This document shows positions 1 to 10,079 of a stretch of 64,000 bases of DNA, piece by piece. Below the pieces are notes generated by a model that made no database searches, had not been told where the DNA came from, and saw only the letters and a program-made list of their open reading frames with translations. The position numbers were made by a program, and so were the translations under genes. The stretch comes from Limanda limanda (lineage: Eukaryota; Chordata; Actinopteri; Pleuronectiformes; Pleuronectidae): contig NW_026870556.1 in assembly GCF_963576545.1 (NCBI RefSeq), positions 186,001 to 250,000 on the forward strand, read 5' to 3'. The first letter of the stretch is position 1. Every line of letters starts with the position of its first letter.

Positions 1-159
1 GTAGGCTCTACCCCCACTAAATGGGGTAGCGCGCATCGATCGGTACCATCCTTGAGCTTCTCCGACTTTCGGAAGGGTTAGGGTTAGGGTTAGGGATGAA
101 AGCACATAGGAGAAAGAGATATTCTTGAATAACTTTTTTTGTGAAGGTCGGAGAGACTT
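1..159 (+). repeat. Partial A monomer at the left window edge
   Basis: This is an A163 monomer lacking its first four bases (GCAA), cut by the window boundary. It has three TTAGGG hexamers at 78-95, preceded by a GGG at 75-77, and the shared 3' block. It shows that the array continues to the left. Confidence 0.95.
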
Positions 160-170
160 GCAAGTAGGCT

Positions 171-192
171 CTACCCCCACTAAATGGGGTAG
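171..192 (+). other. Inverted repeat in the A left block (7 bp stem, 8 nt loop)
   Basis: CTACCCC (171-177) pairs perfectly with GGGGTAG (186-192) around the loop CACTAAAT. It is present in all A monomers of the GGGGTAGC type. In the GGGGTTGC type the A-to-T change creates a T-T mismatch inside the stem. A rarer left-arm variant, TAACCCC, occurs with GGGGTTG and restores pairing. The structure could form in single-stranded DNA or in a transcript; no function is established. Confidence 0.6.
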
Positions 193-237
193 CGCGCATC
201 GATCGGTACTATCCTTGAGCTTCTCCGACTTTCGGAA

Positions 238-258
238 GGGTTAGGGTTAGGGTTAGGG
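238..258 (+). other. Telomeric G-quadruplex motif in A163 (representative)
   Basis: Four GGG runs are separated by TTA: 238-240, then the GGG of each of three TTAGGG hexamers at 241-258. This is the arrangement of the well-studied vertebrate telomere G-quadruplex (GGGTTA three times, then GGG). The first GGG comes from the flank (GGAAGGG), so three hexamers suffice. The tract also contains overlapping matches to YTAGGGTTR, the vertebrate TRF1/TRF2 core site. Folding or protein binding in this organism is inference. Confidence 0.8.
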
Positions 259-278
259 ATGAAAGCACATAGGAGAAA

Positions 279-322
279 GAGATATTCTTGAATAACTTTT
301 TTTGTGAAGGTCGGAGAGACTT
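279..322 (+). repeat. 44 bp 3' block shared by A and B (copy in A)
   Basis: The block runs from GAGATATTC to GAGAGACTT and contains a T7 run (297-303) and GGTCGGAGAG. The copy in the B monomer at 760-803 is identical base for base, although the left blocks of A and B are only about 71% identical. The junction of every pair of monomers therefore has the same upstream sequence whichever family it belongs to. Confidence 0.9.
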
Positions 323-648
323 GCAAGTAGGCTCTACCCCCACTAAATGGGGTTGCGCGCATCGATCGGTACCATCCTTGAGCTTCTCCGACTTTCGGAA
401 GGGTTAGGGTTAGGGTTAGGGATGAAAGCACATAGGAGAAAGAGATATTCTTGAATAACTTTTTTTGTGAAGGTCGGAGAGACTTGCAAGTAGGCTCTAC
501 CCCCACTAAATGGGGTTGCGCGCATCGATCGGTACCATCCTTGAGCTTCTCCGACTTTCGGAAGGGTTAGGGTTAGGGTTAGGGATGAAAGCACATAGGA
601 GAAAGAGATATTCTTGAATAACTTTTTTTGTGAAGGTCGGAGAGACTT

Positions 649-803
649 GGAAAGTGGTTGCATCTGGACTAATTTGGGTCCTGCAGATCGATTGGTACCA
701 TCCCCAAGCTTGTACGACCTTCGAAAGAGGTCGACCGACGAAATTCCCCCAAATCTGAGGAGATATTCTTGAATAACTTTTTTTGTGAAGGTCGGAGAGA
801 CTT
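649..803 (+). repeat. Reference B monomer, 155 bp
   Basis: B has no telomere hexamer. Its first 79 bp align with A without a gap, with about 23 mismatches by eye. Its 32 bp central cassette starts AGGTCGACCGACG and ends in CCCCCAAATCTGAG. Its last 44 bp equal those of A. Common polymorphisms are GCAGATCG versus GCGGATCG, TTCGGAAG versus TTCGAAAG or TTTGGAAG, and CTAATTT versus CTATTTT. This copy has the rare CCCCAAGCTT form, creating a HindIII site at 706-711. In every stretch I traced, B is followed by A; I saw no plain B-B pair. Confidence 0.95.
715..733 (+). other. Inverted repeat in the B central region (6 bp stem, 7 nt loop)
   Basis: CGACCT (715-720) pairs with AGGTCG (728-733) around TCGAAAG; most B copies have TCGGAAG as the loop. 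It straddles the boundary between the part of B alignable to A and the B-specific cassette. A has only a weaker TCCGA/TCGGA pairing at the same place. No function is known. Confidence 0.5.
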
Positions 804-1447
804 GCAAGTAGGCTCTACCCCCACTAAATGGGGTAGCGCGCATCGATCGGTACCATCCTTGAGCTTCTCCGACTTTCGGAAGGGTTAGGGTTAGGGTTAG
901 GGATGAAAGCACATAGGAGAAAGAGATATTCTTGAATAACTTTTTTTGTGAAGGTCGGAGAGACTTGCAAGTAGGCTCTACCCCCACTAAATGGGGTAGC
1001 GCGCATCGATCGGTACTATCCTTGAGCTTCTCCGACTTTCGGAAGGGTTAGGGTTAGGGTTAGGGATGAAAGCACATAGGAGAAAGAGATATTCTTGAAT
1101 AACTTTTTTTGTGAAGGTCGGAGAGACTTGCAAGTAGGCTCTACCCCCACTAAATGGGGTTGCGCGCATCGATCGGTACCATCCTTGAGCTTCTCCGACT
1201 TTCGGAAGGGTTAGGGTTAGGGTTAGGGATGAAAGCACATAGGAGAAAGAGATATTCTTGAATAACTTTTTTTGTGAAGGTCGGAGAGACTTGGAAAGTG
1301 GTTGCATCTGGACTAATTTGGGTCCTGCGGATCGATTGGTACCATCCCCGAGCTTGTACGACCTTCGAAAGAGGTCGACCGACGAAATTCCCCCAAATCT
1401 GAGGAGATATTCTTGAATAACTTTTTTTGTGAAGGTCAGAGAGACTT

Positions 1448-3997
1448 GCAAGTAGGCTCTACCCCCACTAAATGGGGTAGCGCGCATCGATCGGTACCAT
1501 CCTTGAGCTTCTCCGACTTTCGGAAGGGTTAGGGTTAGGGTTAGGGATGAAAGCACATAGGAGAAAGAGATATTCTTGAATAACTTTTTTTGTGAAGGTC
1601 GGAGAGACTTGCAAGTAGGCTCTACCCCCACTAAATGGGGTTGCGCGCATCGATCGGTACCATCCTTGAGCTTCTCCGACTTTCGGAAGGGTTAGGGTTA
1701 GGGATGAAAGCACATAGGAGAAAGAGATATTCTTGAATAACTTTTTTTGTGAAGGTCGGAGAGACTTGGAAAGTGGTTGCATCTGGACTAATTTGGGTCC
1801 TGCAGATCGATTGGTACCATCCCCGAGCTTGTACGACCTTCGGAAGAGGTCGACCGACGAAATTCCCCCAAATCTGAGGAGATATTCTTGAATAACTTTT
1901 TTTGTGAAGGTCGGAGAGACTTGCAAGTAGGCTCTACCCCCACTAAATGGGGTAGCGCGCATCGATCAGTACCATCCTTGAGCTTCTCCGACTTTCGGAA
2001 GGGTTAGGGTTAGGGTTAGGGATGAAAGCACATAGGAGAAAGAGATATTCTTGAATAACTTTTTTTGTGAAGGTCGGAGAGACTTGCAAGTAGGCTTTAC
2101 CCCCACTAAATGGGGTTGCGCGCATCGATCGCTACCATCCTTGAGCTTCTCCGACTTTCGGAAGGGTTAGGGTTAGGGTTAGGGATGAAAGCACATAGGA
2201 GAAAGAGATATTCTTGAATAACTTTTTTTGTGAAGGTCGGAGAGACTTGGAAAGTGGTTGCATCTGGACTAATTTGGGTCCTGCAGATCGATTGGTACCA
2301 TCCCCGAGCTTGTACGACCTTCGGAAGAGGTCGACCGACGAAATTCCCCCAAATCTGAGGAGATATTCTTGAATAACTTTTTTTGTGAAGGTCGGAGAGA
2401 CTTGCAAGTAGGCTCTACCCCCACTAAATGGGGTAGCGCGCATCGATCAGTACCATCCTTGAGCTTCTCCGACTTTCGGAAGGGTTAGGGTTAGGGATGA
2501 AAGCACATAGGAGAAAGAGATATTCTTGAATAACTTTTTTTGTGAAGGTCGGAGAGACTTGCAAGTAGGCTTTACCCCCACTAAATGGGGTTGCGCGCAT
2601 CGATCGCTACCATCCTTGAGCTTCTCCGACTTTCGGAAGGGTTAGGGTTAGGGTTAGGGATGAAAGCACATAGGAGAAAGAGATATTCTTGAATAACTTT
2701 TTTTGTGAAGGTCGGAGAGACTTGGAAAGTGGTTGCATCTGGACTAATTTGGGTCCTGCGGATCGATTGGTACCATCCCCGAGCTTGTACGACCTTCGAA
2801 AGAGGTCGACCGACGAAATTCCCCCAAATCTGAGGAGATATTCTTGAATAACTTTTTTTGTGAAGGTCGGAGAGACTTGCAAGTAGGCTCTACCCCCACT
2901 AAATGGGGTAGCGCGCATCGATCGGTACCATCCTTGAGCTTCTCCGACTTTCGGAAGGGTTAGGGTTAGGGATGAAAGCACATAGGAGAAAGAGATATTC
3001 TTGAATAACTTTTTTTGTGAAGGTCGGAGAGACTTGCAAGTAGGCTCTACCCCCACTAAATGGGGTAGCGCGCATCGATCGGTACCATCCTTGAGCTTCT
3101 CCGACTTTCGGAAGGGTTAGGGTTAGGGTTAGGGATGAAAGCACATAGGAGAAAGAGATATTCTTGAATAACTTTTTTTGTGAAGGTCGGAGAGACTTGC
3201 AAGTAGGCTCTACCCCCACTAAATGGGGTAGCGCGCATCGATCGGTACCATCCTTGAGCTTCTCCGACTTTTGGAAGGGTTAGGGTTAGGGTTAGGGATG
3301 AAAGCACATAGGAGAAAGAGATATTCTTGAATAACTTTTTTTGTGAAGGTCGGAGAGACTTGGAAAGTGGTTGCATCTGGACTAATTTGGGTCCTGCGGA
3401 TCGATTGGTACCATCCCCGAGCTTGTACGACCTTCGGAAGAGGTCGACCGACGAAATTCCCCCAAATCTGAGGAGATATTCTTGAATAACTTTTTTTGTG
3501 AAGGTCGGAGAGACTTGCAAGTAGGCTCTACCCCCACTAAATGGGGTAGCGCGCATCGATCGGTACCATCTTTGAGCTTCTCCGACTTTCGGAAGGGTTA
3601 GGGTTAGGGTTAGGGATGAAAGCACATAGGAGAAAGAGATATTCTTGAATAACTTTTTTTGTGAAGGTCGGAGAGACTTGGAAAGTGGTTGCATCTGGAC
3701 TAATTTGGGTCCTGCAGATCGATTGGTACCATCCCCGAGCTTGTACGACCTTCGGAAGAGGTCGACCGACGAAATTCCCCCAAATCTGAGGAGATATTCT
3801 TGAATAACTGTTTTTGTGAAGGTCGGAGAGACTTGCAAGTAGGCTCTACCCCCACTAAATGGGGTAGCGCGCATCGATCGGTACCATCCTTGAGCTTCTC
3901 CGACTTTCGGAAGGGTTAGGGTTAGGGTTAGGGATGAAAGCACATAGGAGAAAGAGATATTCTTGAATAACTTTTTTTGTGAAGGTCGGAGAGACTT
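1448..3997 (+). repeat. HOR family 1, copy 1 (2550 bp, 16 monomers)
   Basis: Order: A, A157, B, A, A, B, A157, A, B, A157, A, A, B, A, B, A (eight A163, three A157 and five B, which sums to 2550). Diagnostic variants are CTTTACCCC and GATCGCTACC in the units near 2086-2140 and 2561-2610, TTTTGGAAGG near 3270, and AACTGTTTTTG near 3807-3817. Confidence 0.9.
1611..1767 (+). repeat. Reference A157 monomer (two TTAGGG hexamers)
   Basis: This monomer is identical in plan to A163 but has one hexamer fewer, so it is 157 bp and has only three GGG runs in the tract. Other A157 copies include 2404-2560, 2879-3035, 4161-4317, 7673-7829 and 24931-25087. The loss is always exactly one hexamer, consistent with slippage or exchange in register within the telomere tract. 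Confidence 0.92.
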
Positions 3998-6547
3998 GCA
4001 AGTAGGCTCTACCCCCACTAAATGGGGTAGCGCGCATCGATCGGTACCATCCTTGAGCTTCTCCGACTTTCGGAAGGGTTAGGGTTAGGGTTAGGGATGA
4101 AAGCACATAGGAGAAAGAGATATTCTTGAATAACTTTTTTTGTGAAGGTCGGAGAGACTTGCAAGTAGGCTCTACCCCCACTAAATGGGGTTGCGCGCAT
4201 CGATCGGTACCATCCTTGAGCTTCTCCGACTTTCGGAAGGGTTAGGGTTAGGGATGAAAGCACATAGGAGAAAGAGATATTCTTGAATAACTTTTTTTGT
4301 GAAGGTCGGAGAGACTTGGAAAGTGGTTGCATCTGGACTATTTTGGGTCCTGCAGATCGATTGGTACCATCCCCGAGCTTGTACGACCTTCGGAAGAGGT
4401 CGACCGACGAAATTCCCCCAAATCTGAGGAGATATTCTTGAATAACTTTTTTTGTGAAGGTCGGAGAGACTTGCAAGTAGGCTCTACCCCCACTAAATGG
4501 GGTAGCGCGCATCGATCAGTACCATCCTTGAGCTTCTCCGACTTTCGGAAGGGTTAGGGTTAGGGTTAGGGATGAAAGCACATAGGAGAAAGAGATATTC
4601 TTGAATAACTTTTTTTGTGAAGGTCGGAGAGACTTGCAAGTAGGCTTTACCCCCACTAAATGGGGTTGCGCGCATCGATCGCTACCATCCTTGAGCTTCT
4701 CCGACTTTCGGAAGGGTTAGGGTTAGGGTTAGGGATGAAAGCACATAGGAGAAAGAGATATTCTTGAATAACTTTTTTTGTGAAGGTCGGAGAGACTTGG
4801 AAAGTGGTTGCATCTGGACTAATTTGGGTCCTGCAGATCGATTGGTACCATCCCCGAGCTTGTACGACCTTCGGAAGAGGTCGACCGACGAAATTCCCCC
4901 AAATCTGAGGAGATATTCTTGAATAACTTTTTTTGTGAAGGTCGGAGAGACTTGCAAGTAGGCTCTACCCCCACTAAATGGGGTAGCGCGCATCGATCAG
5001 TACCATCCTTGAGCTTCTCCGACTTTCGGAAGGGTTAGGGTTAGGGATGAAAGCACATAGGAGAAAGAGATATTCTTGAATAACTTTTTTTGTGAAGGTC
5101 GGAGAGACTTGCAAGTAGGCTTTACCCCCACTAAATGGGGTTGCGCGCATCGATCGCTACCATCCTTGAGCTTCTCCGACTTTCGGAAGGGTTAGGGTTA
5201 GGGTTAGGGATGAAAGCACATAGGAGAAAGAGATATTCTTGAATAACTTTTTTTGTGAAGGTCGGAGAGACTTGGAAAGTGGTTGCATCTGGACTAATTT
5301 GGGTCCTGCGGATCGATTGGTACCATCCCCGAGCTTGTACGACCTTCGAAAGAGGTCGACCGACGAAATTCCCCCAAATCTGAGGAGATATTCTTGAATA
5401 ACTTTTTTTGTGAAGGTCGGAGAGACTTGCAAGTAGGCTCTACCCCCACTAAATGGGGTAGCGCGCATCGATCGGTACCATCCTTGAGCTTCTCCGACTT
5501 TCGGAAGGGTTAGGGTTAGGGATGAAAGCACATAGGAGAAAGAGATATTCTTGAATAACTTTTTTTGTGAAGGTCGGAGAGACTTGCAAGTAGGCTCTAC
5601 CCCCACTAAATGGGGTAGCGCGCATCGATCGGTACCATCCTTGAGCTTCTCCGACTTTCGGAAGGGTTAGGGTTAGGGTTAGGGATGAAAGCACATAGGA
5701 GAAAGAGATATTCTTGAATAACTTTTTTTGTGAAGGTCGGAGAGACTTGCAAGTAGGCTCTACCCCCACTAAATGGGGTAGCGCGCATCGATCGGTACCA
5801 TCCTTGAGCTTCTCCGACTTTTGGAAGGGTTAGGGTTAGGGTTAGGGATGAAAGCACATAGGAGAAAGAGATATTCTTGAATAACTTTTTTTGTGAAGGT
5901 CGGAGAGACTTGGAAAGTGGTTGCATCTGGACTAATTTGGGTCCTGCGGATCGATTGGTACCATCCCCGAGCTTGTACGACCTTCGGAAGAGGTCGACCG
6001 ACGAAATTCCCCCAAATCTGAGGAGATATTCTTGAATAACTTTTTTTGTGAAGGTCGGAGAGACTTGCAAGTAGGCTCTACCCCCACTAAATGGGGTAGC
6101 GCGCATCGATCGGTACCATCTTTGAGCTTCTCCGACTTTCGGAAGGGTTAGGGTTAGGGTTAGGGATGAAAGCACATAGGAGAAAGAGATATTCTTGAAT
6201 AACTTTTTTTGTGAAGGTCGGAGAGACTTGGAAAGTGGTTGCATCTGGACTAATTTGGGTCCTGCAGATCGATTGGTACCATCCCCGAGCTTGTACGACC
6301 TTCGGAAGAGGTCGACCGACGAAATTCCCCCAAATCTGAGGAGATATTCTTGAATAACTGTTTTTGTGAAGGTCGGAGAGACTTGCAAGTAGGCTCTACC
6401 CCCACTAAATGGGGTAGCGCGCATCGATCGGTACCATCCTTGAGCTTCTCCGACTTTCGGAAGGGTTAGGGTTAGGGTTAGGGATGAAAGCACATAGGAG
6501 AAAGAGATATTCTTGAATAACTTTTTTTGTGAAGGTCGGAGAGACTT
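3998..6547 (+). repeat. HOR family 1, copy 2 (2550 bp)
   Basis: This copy repeats 1448-3997 in the same monomer order and with the same private variants, shifted by exactly 2550 bp. One clear difference is in its first B (4318-4472), which reads CTATTTTGGG where copy 1 reads CTAATTTGGG. That change removes a stop codon and opens a spurious forward frame from 4327. The near identity points to a recent duplication or strong homogenisation. Confidence 0.9.
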
Positions 6548-9500
6548 GCAAGTAGGCTCTACCCCCACTAAATGGGGTAGCGCGCATCGATCGGTACCAT
6601 CCTTGAGCTTCTCCGACTTTCGGAAGGGTTAGGGTTAGGGTTAGGGATGAAAGCACATAGGAGAAAGAGATATTCTTGAATAACTTTTTTTGTGAAGGTC
6701 GGAGAGACTTGCAAGTAGGCTCTACCCCCACTAAATGGGGTAGCGCGCATCGATCGGTACCATCCTTGAGCTTCTCCGACTTTCGGAAGGGTTAGGGTTA
6801 GGGTTAGGGATGAAAGCACATAGGAGAAAGAGATATTCTTGAATAACTTTTTTTGTGAAGGTCGGAGAGACTTGGAAAGTGGTTGCATCTGGACTAATTT
6901 GGGTCCTGCGGATCGATTGGTACCATCCCCGAGCTTGTACGACCTTCGGAAGAGGTCGACCGACGAAATTCCCCCAAATCTGAGGAGATATTCTTGAATA
7001 ACTTTTTTTGTGAAGGTCGGAGAGACTTGCAAGTAGGCTCTACCCCCACTAAATGGGGTAGCGCGCATCGATCGGTACCATCCTTGAGCTTCTCCGACTT
7101 TCGGAAGGGTTAGGGTTAGGGTTAGGGATGAAAGCACATAGGAGAAAGAGATATTCTTGAATAACTTTTTTTGTGAAGGTCGGAGAGACTTGCAAGTAGG
7201 CTCTACCCCCACTAAATGGGGTTGCGCGCATCGATCGGTACCATTCTTGAGCTTCTCCGACTTTCGGAAGGGTTAGGGTTAGGGTTAGGGATGAAAGCAC
7301 ATAGGAGAAAGAGATATTCTTGAATAACTTTTTTTGTGAAGGTCGGAGAGACTTGGAAAGTGGTTGCATCTGGACTAATTTGGGTCCTGCAGATCGATTG
7401 GTACCATCCCCGAGCTTGTACGACCTTCGAAAGAGGTCGACCGACGAAATTCCCCCAAATCTGAGGAGATATTCTTGAATAACTTTTTTTGTGAAGGTCG
7501 GAGAGACTTGCAACTAGGCTCTACCCCCACTAAATGGGGTAGCGCGCATCGATCGGTACCATCTTTGAGCTTCTCCGACTTTCGGAAGGGTTAGGGTTAG
7601 GGTTAGGGATGAAAGCACATAGGAGAAAGAGATATTCTTGAATAACTTTTTTTGTGAAGGTCGGAGAGACTTGCAAGTAGGCTCTACCCCCACTAAATGG
7701 GGTTGCGCGCATCGATCGGTACCATCCTTGAGCTTCTCCGACTTTCGGAAGGGTTAGGGTTAGGGATGAAAGCACATAGGAGAAAGAGATATTCTTGAAT
7801 AACTTTTTTTGTGAAGGTCGGAGAGACTTGGAAAGTGGTTGCATCTGGACTAATTTGGGTCCTGCGGATCGATTGGTACCATCCCCGAGCTTGTACGACC
7901 TTCGGAAGAGGTCGACCGACGAAATTCCCCCAAATCTGAGGAGATATTCTTGAATAACTTTTTTTGTGAAGGTCGGAGAGACTTGCAAGTAGGCTCTACC
8001 CCCACTAAATGGGGTAGCGCGCATCGATCGGTACCATCCTTGAGCTTCTCCGACTTTCGGAAGGGTTAGGGTTAGGGTTAGGGATGAAAGCACATAGGAG
8101 AAAGAGATATTCTTGAATAACTTTTTTTGTGAAGGTCGGAGAGACTTGCAAGTAGGCTCTACCCCCACTAAATGGGGTAGCGCGCATCGATCGGTACCAT
8201 CCTTGAGCTTCTCCGACTTTCGGAAGGGTTAGGGTTAGGGTTAGGGATGAAAGCACATAGGAGAAAGAGATATTCTTGAATAACTGTTTTTGTGAAGGTC
8301 GGAGAGACTTGCAAGTAGGCTATACCCCCACTAAATGGGGTAGCGCGCATCGATCGGTACCATCCTTGAGCTTCTCCGACTTTCGGAAGGGTTAGGGTTA
8401 GGGTTAGGGATGAAAGCACATAGGAGAAAGAGATATTCTTGAATAACTTTTTTTGTGAAGGTCGGAGAGACTTGCAAGTAGGCTCTACCCCCACTAAATG
8501 GGGTAGCGCGCATCGATCGGTACTATCCTTGAGCTTCTCCGACTTTCGGAAGGGTTAGGGTTAGGGTTAGGGATGAAAGCACATAGGAGAAAGAGATATT
8601 GTTGAATAACTTTTTTTGTGAAGGTCGGAGAGACTTGGAAAGTGGTTGCATCTGGACTATTTTGGGTCCTGCGGATCGATTGGTACCATCCCCGAGCTTG
8701 TACGACCTTCGGAAGAGGTCGACCGACGAAATTCCCCCAAATCTGAGGAGATATTCTTGAATAACTTTTTTTGTGAAGGTCGGAGAGACTTGCAAGTAGG
8801 CTCTACCCCCACTAAATGGGGTAGCGCGCATCGATCGGTACCATCCTTGAGCTTCTCCGACTTTCGGAAGGGTTAGGGTTAGGGTTAGGGATGAAAGCAC
8901 ATAGGAGAAAGAGATATTCTTGAATAACTTTTTTTGTGAAGGTCGGAGAGACTTGCAAGTAGGCTCTACCCCCACTAAATGGGGTAGCGCGCATCGATCG
9001 GTACCATCCTTGAGCTTCTCCGACTTTTGGAAGGGTTAGGGTTAGGGTTAGGGATGAAAGCACATAGGAGAAAGAGATATTCTTGAATAACTTTTTTTGT
9101 GAAGGTCGGAGAGACTTGCAAGTAGGCTCTACCCCCACTAAATGGGGTAGCGCGCATCGATCGGTACCATCCTTGAGCTTCTCCGACTTTCGGAAGGGTT
9201 AGGGTTAGGGTTAGGGATGAAAGCACATAGGAGAAAGAGATATTCTTGAATAACTTTTTTTGTGAAGGTCGGAGAGACTTGCAAGTAGGCTCTACCCCCA
9301 CTAAATGGGGTAGCGCGCATCGATCGGTACCATCCTTGAGCTTCTCCGACTTTTGGAAGGGTTAGGGTTAGGGTTAGGGATGAAAGCACATAGGAGAAAG
9401 AGATATTCTTGAATAACTTTTTTTGTGAAGGTCGGAGAGACTTGGAAAGTGGTTGCATCTGGACTAATTTGGGTCCTGCGGATCGATTGGTACCATCCCC

Positions 9501-10079
9501 GAGCTTGTACGACCTTCGGAAGAGGTCGACCGACGAAATTCCCCCAAATCTGAGGAGATATTCTTGAATAACTTTTTTTGTGAAGGTCGGAGAGACTTGC
9601 AAGTAGGCTCTACCCCCACTAAATGGGGTAGCGCGCATCGATCGGTACCATCTTTGAGCTTCTCCGACTTTCGGAAGGGTTAGGGTTAGGGTTAGGGATG
9701 AAAGCACATAGGAGAAAGAGATATTCTTGAATAACTTTTTTTGTGAAGGTCGGAGAGACTTGGAAAGTGGTTGCATCTGGACTAATTTGGGTCCTGCAGA
9801 TCGATTGGTACCATCCCCGAGCTTGTACGACCTTCGGAAGAGGTCGACCGACGAAATTCCCCCAAATCTGAGGAGATATTCTTGAATAACTGTTTTTGTG
9901 AAGGTCGGAGAGACTTGCAAGTAGGCTCTACCCCCACTAAATGGGGTAGCGCGCATCGATCGGTACCATCCTTGAGCTTCTCCGACTTTCGGAAGGGTTA
10001 GGGTTAGGGTTAGGGATGAAAGCACATAGGAGAAAGAGATATTCTTGAATAACTTTTTTTGTGAAGGTCGGAGAGACTT
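6548..10079 (+). repeat. HOR family 1, copy 3 (3532 bp, 22 monomers)
   Basis: Order: A A B A A B A A157 B A A A A B A A A A B A B A (fifteen A163, one A157 and six B, summing to 3532). The last part (from about 9118) matches the end of copy 2, and the front part introduces new markers: GCAACTAGGC at 7510, CTATACCCC near 8320, and a B with CTATTTTGGG at 8637-8791. It contains two runs of four consecutive A monomers. Confidence 0.85.

Larger units (their letters stand above)
160..322 (+). repeat. Reference A163 monomer
   Basis: This is a complete A monomer of 163 bp in three parts. Positions 1-79 are the left block, with the CTACCCC/GGGGTAG inverted repeat, the ATCGAT core and TTCGGAAG at its end. 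Positions 80-119 are a 40 bp cassette: two Gs, three TTAGGG hexamers and a 20 bp tail beginning ATGAAAGCAC. Positions 120-163 are a 44 bp block identical to that of B. This copy carries the GGTACT variant of the usual GGTACC. Across the window the main A polymorphisms are GGGGTAGC versus GGGGTTGC in the left block, three versus two hexamers, and T7 versus T6 in the 3' block. Confidence 0.95.
160..1447 (+). repeat. Two A-A-A-B blocks, 644 bp each
   Basis: The blocks 160-803 and 804-1447 both read A163-A163-A163-B. The internal order of variants is shifted: the GGTACT unit is first in block one (160-322) but second in block two (967-1129). The two blocks are therefore related by unequal exchange that gained or lost one A monomer, and are not a simple copy. 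Confidence 0.75.

Noticed and set aside
171..192. Intrinsic (rho-independent type) terminator
   Set aside because: The stem is not followed by a T run; the T7 run is more than 100 bp downstream, and the array looks eukaryotic.
279..322. Pol III gene or SINE-like unit (T7 run as terminator)
   Set aside because: I find no convincing A box or B box at the right spacing in either monomer; TGGTTGCATCTGG in B only loosely resembles an A box. A T7 run alone is weak evidence.
715..740. CENP-B box
   Set aside because: TTCG is present in both families, but the required downstream A and CGGG are not both present in either A or B, so this is not a match.
4327..4557. 76-codon forward frames (also at 8646, 12178, 15378, 18409)
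   Set aside because: They arise from one substitution in B (CTAATTT to CTATTTT) that removes a stop codon and is copied with the HOR. They cross monomer boundaries and show no protein features.
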